Source: an uncultured Oscillospiraceae bacterium | Lineage (GTDB): Bacteria; Bacillota; Clostridia; Oscillospirales; Oscillospiraceae | Direction of reading: 5' to 3' | Length of the DNA: 23,667 nt | Assembly (NCBI GenBank): GCA_934670025.1 | Contig: CAKUOS010000035.1 | Span: 1-23,667 of the forward strand | Part shown: piece after piece, positions 14,824-21,500 of the stretch | Numbering within the stretch: position 1 is the stretch's first letter | How the letters are laid out: the number at the start of each line of letters is the position of its first letter | Notes under the pieces: model-generated | What the model saw: the letters and a program-made list of their open reading frames with translations, nothing else | Databases searched by the model: none | Told to the model about the DNA's origin: nothing | Position numbers and translations under genes: made by a program

Positions 14824-15189
14824 TCAGGCTCGCTCGAAGCCGAGGTAGCGCGTGCCCTGGAACGTGAGCCGGCCGCGGTCGCCCTCGACGAGCATCCCGT
14901 ATTCCGAGCCCTTGACCGACAGCTCCATGCGGTCGCCGCTTTCGACCTCGAACGTGACGTAATACTGCGTCGACGACGAGCTGGTGTGCGTCTCGGCGTT
15001 GTGATGGTGCGAGACCTGCATCCGTTTGGAGACGATTGAAGCGTTGACGGTCAGACGCGGAGAATTGTTGTTCTTGTGCCACTGGCCGATGCCGCGCACG
15101 GCCGTGACGATGAACATGATGAAAATGCCGGCGAACATGACCGTGAAGAGCACGGGAAAAACCGAATTCATAAAGCCGAAGCCAAACAT
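14824..15189 (-). CDS. DUF2500 family membrane protein
   Basis: A 121-residue protein with one transmembrane helix near the N-terminus (about residues 9-31) and a C-terminal beta-rich domain. The pattern RLTVNASIVSKR, YYVTFEVESGDRMELSV and YGMLVEGDRGRLTFQGTRYLGFER matches DUF2500, a family of unknown function also found in enterobacteria (YhhM). The start at 15189 is chosen for AGAGGG six bases upstream; an earlier in-frame ATG has no ribosome binding site and would add 30 basic residues. The gene is transcribed alone. Confidence 0.82.
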   Translation of the reverse strand: MFGFGFMNSVFPVLFTVMFAGIFIMFIVTAVRGIGQWHKNNNSPRLTVNASIVSKRMQVSHHHNAETHTSSSSTQYYVTFEVESGDRMELSVKGSEYGMLVEGDRGRLTFQGTRYLGFERA

Positions 15190-15216
15190 GAGAAGCCCTC
15201 TCTTTCTGTTTTCTAT

Positions 15217-15245
15217 ATGATAACAGACGAGATTGCGGCGCGCAA
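15217..15245 (-). promoter_or_regulatory. Promoter of the DUF2500 gene
   Basis: On the minus strand TTGCGC (15245-15240), a 17-base spacer and TATCAT (15222-15217). It lies just upstream of the ribosome binding site and diverges from the MATE promoter. Confidence 0.55.
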
Positions 15246-15302
15246 GTTCCCTTTTGCGCATGACGGGCGCGAAAAACACATAAAAACTGTGCAGGATGGC
15301 CT

Positions 15303-15331
15303 TTGCATTTTCCCGCGCGGTGTGTTAAACT
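15303..15331 (+). promoter_or_regulatory. Promoter of the MATE exporter
   Basis: TTGCAT at 15303-15308, a 17-base spacer and TAAACT at 15326-15331. It predicts a leader of about 65 bases that contains the terminator at 15352-15386. Confidence 0.6.
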
Positions 15332-15351
15332 GATTGCGTTGTGTAGCAGAT

Positions 15352-15386
15352 TTGCGTAAGTCCGAACGGACTTGCGCAATTTTTTT
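15352..15386 (+). terminator. Leader terminator (probable attenuator) before the MATE gene
   Basis: A 12-bp stem TTGCGTAAGTCC/GGACTTGCGCAA with one U-G wobble, loop GAAC, and seven T directly after. It sits between the MATE promoter and its ribosome binding site. The gene upstream is divergent, so the only transcript it can stop is that of the MATE gene. I see no known riboswitch fold and no convincing leader peptide, so the antitermination trigger is unknown. Confidence 0.75.
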
Positions 15387-15403
15387 GTTTATGGGAGGTT
15401 TTT

Positions 15404-16765
15404 ATGGAAAAGGATCAGAATGCCGTGCTCGGCGCCGCGCCGCTCGGGAAGCTCATGGTGAAATTTTCGCTGCCGTGTACGATCTCGCTGCTGGTCGGCG
15501 CGCTTTACAACATTGTCGACCAGATCTTCATCGGCCGGGGTGTCGGATATCTCGGCAACGGCGCGACGAACGTCGTGTTTCCGCTGACTGTCCTCGCGCT
15601 GGGACTTGCCGTGATGATCGGCGACGGCGCGTGCAGCTATGTGTCCATCTGCTTCGGCAGGGGCCGCCCGTCCGACGCGAACCGCGCCGTCGGCAGCGCC
15701 GTGACGCTGAGCGTATGCACCGGCGTGCTCGTTGCCGCGCTTTACGCCGTTTTTCAGACGCCGCTTCTGCGTCTGTTCGGCGCGACAGAGGCGAATTTCG
15801 CATACGCAAAGGAATATTTCACCTGTATCACCATCGGCATCCCCGTCTATGTCTTCGGCCAGGCCGTCAATCCCATCCTCCGCGCGGACGGCAGCCCGCG
15901 CTTTGCGATGGCCTCGATGCTGGCCGGGGCGATCGCAAACTGCATCCTCGACCCCATTGCGATCTTCGTCCTGCACTGGGGCGTGATGGGCGCGGCGGCA
16001 GCCACGGTGGCAGGTCAAATCATCACGGCCGCGATGGGCGTGTGGTATCTTTGCCATACGAAGGCGCTGCGGCTCTCGCGGGACGATTTCAGACTCCGCG
16101 GCAGAACGCTCGCCGCGTATCTGCCGCTCGGCTTTTGCAGCTTCCTCGCGCAGATCTCGCTCGTCATCGCCATGGCCGCGACCAACAATATGCTGGTGCA
16201 ATACGGCGCCGCAAGCGAATACGGCGCGGACATCCCGCTGACCGTCCTCGGCATCGTGATGAAGGTCTTCCAGATCATCATCTCCGTCACCATCGGCATG
16301 GCCGCGGGCTGCATCCCGATCGTGGGGTATAACTACGGCGCGCAGCAGCTTCCGCGCTGCCGCGGCATTCTGTGGCGGCTGATGGGCGCGGAATTCGCGC
16401 TCGGCGTGCTTGCGCTGCTGCTCACGCAGCTGCTTCCATTGCAGCTGATCCGCCTGTTCGGCTCGGAATCGGCGCTTTACGACGCATTCGCCGTCCTGAC
16501 CTTCCGCGTCTATCTGTGTATGCTGCCGCTGGCCACGGTCAACAAGGCTGCGTTCATCTTCATGCAGGCGCTGGGAAAGCCGGTCGAATCCGCCGGGCTG
16601 TCGTTTTTCCGCGAGGTGCTGCTTGCCGTGCCGCTCGTCGTGCTCCTGCCGAAGGCGTTCGGCCTGATGGGCGTGCTTTATTCCATGCCGGCCGCGGATA
16701 TCATCACGTTCGCGGCTTCGTGCGTCGTCCTCGCGCGCACGGACCGGACGCTGCGGCAAAAATAA
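15404..16765 (+). CDS. MATE-family multidrug/metabolite exporter
   Basis: A 453-residue integral membrane protein with about twelve hydrophobic helices in two pseudo-repeats. The N-terminus, PLGKLMVKFSLPCTISLLVGALYNIVDQIFIGR, is the classical MATE start, and the second half repeats a related motif around YLPLGFCSFLAQISLVIAM. MATE proteins expel cationic drugs or metabolites in exchange for sodium or protons; this one resembles the MepA-like group common in Clostridia. GGGAGG lies five bases upstream of the ATG. Expression is probably controlled by the leader terminator. The promoter of the AbrB operon begins four bases after the stop codon, with no terminator between, so MATE transcripts may read into that operon. 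Confidence 0.9.
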   Translation: MEKDQNAVLGAAPLGKLMVKFSLPCTISLLVGALYNIVDQIFIGRGVGYLGNGATNVVFPLTVLALGLAVMIGDGACSYVSICFGRGRPSDANRAVGSAVTLSVCTGVLVAALYAVFQTPLLRLFGATEANFAYAKEYFTCITIGIPVYVFGQAVNPILRADGSPRFAMASMLAGAIANCILDPIAIFVLHWGVMGAAAATVAGQIITAAMGVWYLCHTKALRLSRDDFRLRGRTLAAYLPLGFCSFLAQISLVIAMAATNNMLVQYGAASEYGADIPLTVLGIVMKVFQIIISVTIGMAAGCIPIVGYNYGAQQLPRCRGILWRLMGAEFALGVLALLLTQLLPLQLIRLFGSESALYDAFAVLTFRVYLCMLPLATVNKAAFIFMQALGKPVESAGLSFFREVLLAVPLVVLLPKAFGLMGVLYSMPAADIITFAASCVVLARTDRTLRQK

Positions 16766-16768
16766 TGC

Positions 16769-16796
16769 TTGCATTTTCCGCATCATGTGTTATACT
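16769..16796 (+). promoter_or_regulatory. Promoter of the AbrB-ABC operon
   Basis: TTGCAT at 16769-16774, a 16-base spacer and TATACT at 16791-16796. The -10 box is the left half of the first operator palindrome, so a bound regulator would exclude polymerase. Confidence 0.7.
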
Positions 16797-16821
16797 CAGT
16801 ATGACTTTTCATACTGAGTAT
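16792..16821 (+). promoter_or_regulatory. Twin palindromic operator
   Basis: Two palindromes of the form ATACT-N-AGTAT lie at 16792-16802 and 16811-16821, with centres 19 bases apart. Together with flanking bases they form a perfect 12-bp inverted repeat, ATACTCAGTATG/CATACTGAGTAT, separated by six bases. The first overlaps the -10 box and the second lies just after the expected transcription start. The adjacent AbrB-like regulator is the most likely ligand. As RNA the same sequence could form a 12-bp hairpin. Confidence 0.65.
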
Positions 16822-16845
16822 GATTTTTATTACGGAGGTGCCACA

Positions 16846-17091
16846 ATGGCCTTACGGTTTCCGAAGGGAAAATTCGTCAGTCTGGTCAAGGTCGGCGAAA
16901 AGGGACAGATCGTGATCCCCAAGGGCGCGCGCGATCTGTTCGACATTCAGCCCGGCGACCAGCTTTTGCTGATGGCCGACAAAAAGCGCGGCATCGCGCT
17001 GGTCGGCATGGACGATCTGAACGTTCCGGAGGAGCTGTTCCGGATCGCAAAAGGAGAGGAAGCGGATGACAATGGAAATTCTGAAGATTGA
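16846..17091 (+). CDS. AbrB/MazE/SpoVT-type DNA-binding regulator
   Basis: An 81-residue protein. Residues about 12-55 form a swapped-hairpin AbrB domain: VKVGEKGQIVIPKGARDLFDIQPGDQLLLMADKKRGIAL. Such proteins bind DNA as dimers and commonly repress their own operon. The C-terminal tail is acidic. GGAGG lies six bases upstream of the ATG at 16846. Its last 26 bases overlap the ABC ATPase gene. A MazE-like antitoxin role is possible from the fold but no toxin is next to it; the ABC context argues for a transporter regulator. Confidence 0.88.
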   Translation: MALRFPKGKFVSLVKVGEKGQIVIPKGARDLFDIQPGDQLLLMADKKRGIALVGMDDLNVPEELFRIAKGEEADDNGNSED

Positions 17092-17923
17092 GGGCCTGTG
17101 CAAGCGCTATCCCGCGTTTGCGCTCGATCACGTGTCGTTTTCCATGGAGCCCGGCACGATCATGGGCTTCATCGGCCGCAACGGCGCGGGCAAGACGACC
17201 ACGCTCAAGTGTATGCTGCATCTGGCGCATCCCGACGAAGGGACGATCACGCTCTGCGGGCTCGACATGGACGCGCACGAGCGCGAGATCCGCGCGCGCA
17301 TCGGCTTTGTCTCGGGCGGCATTTCGTATTATCAGCGCAAGCGCATCGGCGCGCTGACGGCGGTGACAAAGCAATTTTATCCCGATTGGGACGAGGCGCG
17401 CTACGCGCGGCTGCTGCGGCAGTTCGCGCTGGATGAAAACAAGCGCGTCTGCGAGCTGTCCGAGGGCATGAAGGTCAAATACCAGCTGGCCGTGGCGATG
17501 TCGCACCGCGCACAGCTGCTGATCCTCGACGAGCCGACGTCCGGGCTTGATCCCGTCTCGCGCGACGAGCTGACGGAGGTCTTCCGCGGGCTTTGCGAGC
17601 GGGAGGGCGCGGCGATCCTCTTCTCCACGCACATCACATCCGATCTCGACGCCTGCGCCGACACGGTCACGTACATCCAGAACGGCCGCATCGTCCTGAG
17701 CGAGGACCGCAAAGCGCTCACGGGCGCATATGTCACGCTGCGCGGCGACGACGCCGCGTGCCCCGATGCGCTGCGGCAGAAGCTCATCGGCGCGCGCAGC
17801 CACAAAGGGGAGCTCGAGGCGCTCATGCGCCGGTCGGACGCGCCGCTGGCCGCAGGTCTGCGCGCGGAGCCGGCCGATCTCGAGCAGATCATGGTGCATC
17901 TGGAACGGGAGGCGACAGTATGA
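17066..17923 (+). CDS. ABC transporter ATP-binding protein
   Basis: A 285-residue ATPase. Walker A is GRNGAGKTT (37-45), the signature is LSEGM (131-135) in place of the canonical LSGGQ, Walker B is LLILDEP (151-157) followed by the D-loop SGLD, and the H-loop is in FSTHITSD. The C-terminal 70 residues are an extra domain often seen in export-type ATPases of the YtrB/BcrA group. It should energise the small permease encoded next. AAGGAG precedes the ATG at 17066; an ATG two codons later is also possible. The stop overlaps the permease start in ATGA. Confidence 0.92.
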   Translation: MTMEILKIEGLCKRYPAFALDHVSFSMEPGTIMGFIGRNGAGKTTTLKCMLHLAHPDEGTITLCGLDMDAHEREIRARIGFVSGGISYYQRKRIGALTAVTKQFYPDWDEARYARLLRQFALDENKRVCELSEGMKVKYQLAVAMSHRAQLLILDEPTSGLDPVSRDELTEVFRGLCEREGAAILFSTHITSDLDACADTVTYIQNGRIVLSEDRKALTGAYVTLRGDDAACPDALRQKLIGARSHKGELEALMRRSDAPLAAGLRAEPADLEQIMVHLEREATV

Positions 17924-18567
17924 AGACGCTGATGAAAAAGGAATGGATGCTGGCCATGACGCCGGTGCCGCTGCTGTTTCTGCTGCTGAGCGGGCTGGTG
18001 CTCGTGCCGAGCTATCCGTATTACGTGACGTTTTTCTATAATTCGCTCGGCATTTTCCTGCTGCTTCAGGCCGCACGGGAAAACCGCGACCTGTATTACA
18101 TGGCGATCCTGCCCATCGCCAAGCGCGACATGGTCCGTGCGCGGTTCTCCACCGTCGTGACGCTGCAGCTGCTGCAAATTCTCGCGTGCGCGCCGTTCCT
18201 ATGCATCCGCGCGGGCTACGCGCACATCAATAACCCCGTCGGCATCGAGGCAAATCTCGCGTTCCTCGGCTTCGGGTTCGTGCTGATGGGCCTGTTCGAC
18301 CTCATTTTCCTGCCGATGCACTACAAAAACGGCTACGATCTCGGCAAGCCCTTCGTGCTGGCGAGCGCAGCGCAGTTCCTGGCCATCGGCGTGCTCGAAA
18401 CGCTCGACCACATCGTGCCGTATATGAAGACCGTCTGCGAGAGCTATGCTCCGGCCGATCTCGTGCGGCAGCTGCCGGTGCTGCTGGGCGGCATGGCCGT
18501 CTATGCGCTCATGGTACTGCTGGCCTTCCGCACGTCGGTCAGAAGATTTGAAACTGTGGATCTGTAA
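17920..18567 (+). CDS. ABC-2 type membrane permease
   Basis: A 215-residue membrane protein with about six hydrophobic helices, forming with the preceding ATPase a probable exporter. The segment YYMAILPIAKRDMVRARF resembles the loop of the clostridial ABC-2 permeases found in AbrB- or GntR-linked operons, which often respond to cell-wall stress or peptides. No substrate can be inferred. GGGAGG lies upstream of the ATG at 17920. A strong terminator follows at 18624. Confidence 0.85.
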   Translation: MKTLMKKEWMLAMTPVPLLFLLLSGLVLVPSYPYYVTFFYNSLGIFLLLQAARENRDLYYMAILPIAKRDMVRARFSTVVTLQLLQILACAPFLCIRAGYAHINNPVGIEANLAFLGFGFVLMGLFDLIFLPMHYKNGYDLGKPFVLASAAQFLAIGVLETLDHIVPYMKTVCESYAPADLVRQLPVLLGGMAVYALMVLLAFRTSVRRFETVDL

Positions 18568-18623
18568 ACGAAATGGTCAATCCCAATCTATTTCATGCGT
18601 CCCGCTATTCCGTGTAATCTGAT

Positions 18624-18657
18624 AGTACAGCCCGAATTTACCGGGCTGTACTTTTTT
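18624..18657 (+). terminator. Terminator of the ABC operon
   Basis: A perfect 11-bp stem AGTACAGCCCG/CGGGCTGTACT, loop AATTTAC, followed directly by a T-run. Confidence 0.9.
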
Positions 18658-18680
18658 ATATGGGTCTTTCGAATTCTGTC

Positions 18681-18700
18681 GTAGGGGCCGATGGGCACAC
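18681..18700. repeat. Partial dispersed repeat, copy 4
   Basis: GTAGGGGCCGATGGGCAC matches the left terminus of the 106-bp repeats at its first 13 bases and then drifts. No right terminus follows within 150 bases. I read it as a decayed or truncated copy. It sits between the ABC operon terminator and the DUF2975 operator. Confidence 0.55.
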
Positions 18701-18748
18701 AAATCCAGCCGCCCTCCGAAGAGTGCTGCATCGTTTCCCGAATATTAT

Positions 18749-18765
18749 TTATCGTTTTACGATAA
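18749..18765 (+). promoter_or_regulatory. Operator-like palindrome upstream of the DUF2975 promoter
   Basis: A perfect 7-bp inverted repeat TTATCGT-TTT-ACGATAA. A second, weaker palindrome CATTG-ACAAA-CGATG (18771-18785) overlaps the -35 box, and a half-site ATCGTTT occurs at 18730. The XRE regulator encoded downstream is the likely ligand. Confidence 0.6.
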
Positions 18766-18772
18766 TTTTTCA

Positions 18773-18801
18773 TTGACAAACGATGCGCACTGTGCTAGAC
18801 T
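18773..18801 (+). promoter_or_regulatory. Promoter of the DUF2975 operon
   Basis: A perfect TTGACA at 18773-18778, a 17-base spacer and TAGACT at 18796-18801, 26 bases before the ATG. Confidence 0.75.
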
Positions 18802-18827
18802 GACGCTACAGAAGGGATGTGCTTACA

Positions 18828-19277
18828 ATGAACTGGTCGAAAAACAGCTCCATCCGCCTGTCGCAGGCGTGCGTGGTCCTTTTTATGATACTGCTCGCGG
18901 CGCTCGACGTCGGGTGCTATTGGGCGGTCCGTTGGTTCTGCGGGCTGCGGCTGATGGCCCGGCAGAATGTGCTTTGGATGATGCTTACGCTCTATCTTTG
19001 CAGCGCGTTCGGCTGGGTGCTGCTGTGGAAGCTGCGGCAGCTGCTGAAAAACATCCGCGCACAGGTCGTCTTTGACGAACAGAACGTGCGGCTGCTGCGT
19101 GCGGTCAGCTGGTGCTGCGCCGGCGCCGGGGCCGTATGCCTCGTCAGCTGCCTGTATTATCTGCCGTTCCTCGTCGTCGCCGTCGCGGCGGGCTTTATGG
19201 CGCTCATCGTGCGCATCGTCAAGAACGTGTTCGAGCAGGCCATCGAGATGAAGTCCGAGCTCGACTTCACGATCTAG
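18828..19277 (+). CDS. DUF2975 family membrane protein
   Basis: A 149-residue protein with four hydrophobic helices (about 12-34, 48-70, 92-112 and 113-133). The motifs NIRAQVVFDEQNVRLLRAVSW and the C-terminal VRIVKNVFEQAIEMKSELDFTI are typical of DUF2975, a clostridial and bacillar family nearly always encoded beside a small XRE regulator. Its function is unknown. The ATG at 18828 is preferred over a GTG at 18819 because GAAGGGA is correctly spaced only for the former. The stop overlaps the ribosome binding site of the XRE gene. Confidence 0.85.
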   Translation: MNWSKNSSIRLSQACVVLFMILLAALDVGCYWAVRWFCGLRLMARQNVLWMMLTLYLCSAFGWVLLWKLRQLLKNIRAQVVFDEQNVRLLRAVSWCCAGAGAVCLVSCLYYLPFLVVAVAAGFMALIVRIVKNVFEQAIEMKSELDFTI

Positions 19278-19288
19278 GAGGACGCGGT

Positions 19289-19495
19289 ATGGAAATTCTC
19301 GTAAATCTCGATGTGATGATGGCCAGGCGCAAAATTTCCGCCGGGGAACTGGCCGAGCGCATCGGCATCACCCCCGCGAACCTCTCCATCCTCAAAAACA
19401 ACAAGGCCAAGGCCATCCGCTTTTCCACGCTCATGGCGCTGTGTCACGAACTGCATTGCCAGCCGGGCGATATTCTGGAGTTCGTGGACGACTGA
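19289..19495 (+). CDS. Small XRE-family regulator, YozG-like
   Basis: A 68-residue helix-turn-helix protein of the short Cro/CI class. The HTH is ISAGELAERIGITPANLSIL, and the end ALCHELHCQPGDILEF is the hallmark of the YozG-like group paired with DUF2975 proteins. AGGAGG, starting within the preceding stop codon, lies seven bases before the ATG. It probably binds the palindromes upstream of 18773 and may control the whole three-gene unit. Confidence 0.88.
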   Translation: MEILVNLDVMMARRKISAGELAERIGITPANLSILKNNKAKAIRFSTLMALCHELHCQPGDILEFVDD

Positions 19496-19509
19496 AAGGA
19501 GACTCTCTC

Positions 19510-20880
19510 ATGGAAGACAAACAAACTACCGGCTTCCCGCAGCCGCCCGAGACGCCCGATTGGGCGCAGGAGGCGCTCGCGCCGGTCAAGCCGCCGTTTT
19601 CGGCGAACCGGAAGGAATGCGTCCTCGCGTTTTTGATGTATCTGCTGGCATATATCTATGTGGGCTATCAGTGGTGGGCGCTGCCGCTGTTCACGGCCGG
19701 TTTCCTCGCCGCCGGGGAATATCTGTACCGGGACGTGAAGCGTCCGCGCGAGAGCTGGATCTGGCTGGGCTGCGTGGTGCTCATCGTGGGGTGTCTGACG
19801 TGGCGCGGGCTGCATCCGAACGAATATGACTCCCGGCTTCCCGCGCAGACCGTATATGAATACGGCATTCCCACGGAGCTTGCGCTGCTGGCGCTGCACA
19901 TTCTCGCGGTCTGGTGGCTCCTGTGCCGCGCCGGCCGTCTGACGGGCGGCGAGAGCGGCCATCTGCTGCCGCTCGACGCGCTGTTCGCGTTTATCGTTAT
20001 CCCGTTCAAAAATTTCTTCCTGCGCATCCGCTGCGCCGTCTTTGCGCTGAAGCCGAAAAAGGAGCGCGGCGTCAACGCGGGCGCCATCGCGGGCGCGGTG
20101 CTGGCGGCGTTCGTGGCGCTGGTGCTGCTCGTGCTGGCCATGACGCAGCTGTCCGCCGCGGACGATACGTTCAGCGCGCTGATCGGCGATCTTCGGCAGC
20201 TGCTGACGCCCGATCTCGACCAGCCGTGGTTCTATCGCTTCCTCACTTCCCTGCCGGTCGGCGCGTATCTGTTCGGGCTGCTTGCCGGTCTTGGCCGCGA
20301 AGCTCCGGAGACGATGCGCAAACGCGGCGACGGCGCGCTTGCCGCGCTGCCGAAGCTCCGCATCGTCCCGCAGAGCGTGTGGACGGCGGCGCTGGGCGTG
20401 TTCAGCGCGGTCTATCTGGTCTTTTTCTTCGTCCAGGGTCGGTATCTGTTCGGCGCGTTCACCCGGACGCTGCCGGCGGATTTTACGGTGGCTGAATACG
20501 CGCGTCAGGGCTTTTTCGAGCTGTGCCGCGTGATGGCCATCAATTTCACCCTCTTCTGGTTCGTCACGCGCACCGCGCGGCAGGAAAACCGTCCGGTCCG
20601 CTGGATGGCCGCGGCGCTTCTGATCGAGAGTCTGCTCTTCGCCGTCGTCGCGCTGTCAAAGCTCGCGCTGTATATCTCCTGCTTCGGGCTTACGCCGCTG
20701 CGCGTGCTGAGCACGTGGCTCGTGTGCGTGCTGCTGTTCGGCTGCGGCTGCGCGCTCTATACGCACCTGACGGGCCGAAAGTCCATGCGCGCGTGGATGA
20801 TCTTCGGCGCGGTGACGCTGGCCACGCTGTGCGTGGTGACGCTGCCGATGACCGTTCCGCCCGCGGAATACGCGGGATAA
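19510..20880 (+). CDS. DUF4153/DUF4173-like multi-spanning membrane protein
   Basis: A 456-residue protein with about eleven to twelve hydrophobic helices and a Pro-rich cytoplasmic N-terminus (first 35 residues). The segment QGRYLFGAFTRTLPADFTVAEYARQGFFELCRV resembles the C-terminal conserved block of DUF4153/DUF4173 proteins, whose function is unknown. AAAGGAGA lies seven bases before the ATG at 19510, 14 bases after the XRE stop, so it belongs to the same operon. I see no terminator between its stop and the tRNA promoter. Confidence 0.72.
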   Translation: MEDKQTTGFPQPPETPDWAQEALAPVKPPFSANRKECVLAFLMYLLAYIYVGYQWWALPLFTAGFLAAGEYLYRDVKRPRESWIWLGCVVLIVGCLTWRGLHPNEYDSRLPAQTVYEYGIPTELALLALHILAVWWLLCRAGRLTGGESGHLLPLDALFAFIVIPFKNFFLRIRCAVFALKPKKERGVNAGAIAGAVLAAFVALVLLVLAMTQLSAADDTFSALIGDLRQLLTPDLDQPWFYRFLTSLPVGAYLFGLLAGLGREAPETMRKRGDGALAALPKLRIVPQSVWTAALGVFSAVYLVFFFVQGRYLFGAFTRTLPADFTVAEYARQGFFELCRVMAINFTLFWFVTRTARQENRPVRWMAAALLIESLLFAVVALSKLALYISCFGLTPLRVLSTWLVCVLLFGCGCALYTHLTGRKSMRAWMIFGAVTLATLCVVTLPMTVPPAEYAG

Positions 20881-20898
20881 AAAATTCCGGAGAACCCC

Positions 20899-20927
20899 TT
20901 GACAAACAGAACGCTCTCTGCTATTAT
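20899..20927 (+). promoter_or_regulatory. Promoter of the initiator tRNA gene
   Basis: TTGACA at 20899-20904, a 17-base spacer and TATTAT at 20922-20927; a TATAAT three bases further gives a 20-base spacer. Confidence 0.7.
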
Positions 20928-20928
20928 A

Positions 20929-20951
20929 ATAAGGCTCTGTGAGAGCCTTAT
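20929..20951 (+). repeat. Perfect inverted repeat in the tRNA leader
   Basis: ATAAGGCTCT/AGAGCCTTAT around GTG, a perfect 10-bp inverted repeat that overlaps the -10 region, the expected start and the whole tRNA 5' leader. It could be a leader hairpin that affects 5' processing, or a binding site. Confidence 0.6.
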
Positions 20952-20953
20952 AT

Positions 20954-21030
<77 letters not shown>

Positions 21031-21031
21031 T

Positions 21032-21068
21032 AAAAAACCTTGAAACCATCACGGTTTCAAGGTTTTTT
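21032..21068 (+). terminator. Terminator after the tRNA
   Basis: A perfect 16-bp stem (21032-21047 with 21053-21068), loop ATCAC, A-rich 5' arm and T-rich 3' arm, so it can work in both directions. Confidence 0.88.
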
Positions 21069-21144
21069 CTTTGCCTATCGTACCCACTTTTGTACCCACT
21101 TCGGTACTTGAAACCGAATTGCGGCTACAGAAAATACAGAGGTT
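21049..21144 (-). pseudogene. Possible tail fragment of a tyrosine integrase
   Basis: Read leftward, this 31-codon stretch ends in SSTEVGTKVGTIGKEKTLKP and a stop inside the tRNA terminator. The VGTKVGT repeat, from the DNA repeat GTACCCACTT, resembles C-termini of integrases from gut Firmicutes as I remember them. An in-frame stop at 21145-21147 closes the frame upstream and there is no catalytic domain. It is best read as a remnant, and the identification is speculative. Confidence 0.28.
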
Positions 21145-21151
21145 TCACACG

Positions 21152-21171
21152 TTTTACGTCATCACGTAAAA
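21152..21171. repeat. Perfect inverted repeat near the tRNA-proximal end
   Basis: TTTTACGT-CATC-ACGTAAAA, a perfect 8-bp inverted repeat. It lies in a non-coding stretch between the possible integrase remnant and the XRE operon's end, and could be a recombinase, excisionase or regulator site. The rest of 21069-21257 shows only the terminator at 21214. Confidence 0.45.
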
Positions 21172-21213
21172 TGCCTGCCTGGTTCCTCAATGCCCAAACC
21201 TATATGACGTAGC

Positions 21214-21249
21214 ACGAGCCGGAAGCAGATTTCTCTGCTTCCGGCTCGT
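21214..21249 (-). terminator. Terminator-like hairpin after the XRE gene
   Basis: A perfect 16-bp GC-rich stem ACGAGCCGGAAGCAGA/TCTGCTTCCGGCTCGT with a 4-base loop, eight bases past the XRE stop codon. The T-run (CTTTT) is on the rightward side, so for the leftward operon it acts more as a blocking hairpin than a classical terminator. Confidence 0.6.
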
Positions 21250-21257
21250 CTTTTACT

Positions 21258-21500
21258 TTAGGCTGCTTTCTCTACAATCACATCTTCCATTTGCACGTTC
21301 AGATACCGGCTGAGCGCAAACAAGTTGTCAACCGATGGTAAGTTACTTCCACATAACCAACGGTAGACCGCTTGCGGCGACGCAAGTCCCATTGCTTTCT
21401 GAATGTCTTGAACCGAGAGTTCCTGAGCGTCCATCAGCTCCTTGATATGCGTGCCTGTGGCACGCATATCAATAACAGGATATACGAATTTCTTGCTCAT
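21258..21500 (-). CDS. XRE-family helix-turn-helix regulator
   Basis: An 80-residue protein with one helix-turn-helix: SVQDIQKAMGLASPQAVYRWLCGSNLPSVDNLFALSRYL (about residues 29-67). It starts at an ATG overlapping the helicase stop codon (ATGA), with no ribosome binding site of its own, so it is translated by coupling. It may be the element's regulator. Because it is the last gene of an operon that starts with a MazF-like toxin, it could conceivably act as the antitoxin, but XRE proteins usually precede or follow RelE/HipA/HigB-like toxins rather than MazF. Base composition is lower in GC than left of the tRNA. Confidence 0.85.
   Translation of the reverse strand: MSKKFVYPVIDMRATGTHIKELMDAQELSVQDIQKAMGLASPQAVYRWLCGSNLPSVDNLFALSRYLNVQMEDVIVEKAA

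Noticed and set aside
15389..16786. Long leftward open frame of 465 codons opposite the MATE gene
   Set aside because: Antisense to a clear MATE protein, with a low-complexity Arg/Glu/His composition and no ribosome binding site.
17066..17923. Broken ABC ATPase because the signature is LSEGM in place of LSGGQ
   Set aside because: This variation is common in ABC-2 export ATPases, and Walker A, Walker B, D-loop and H-loop are intact.
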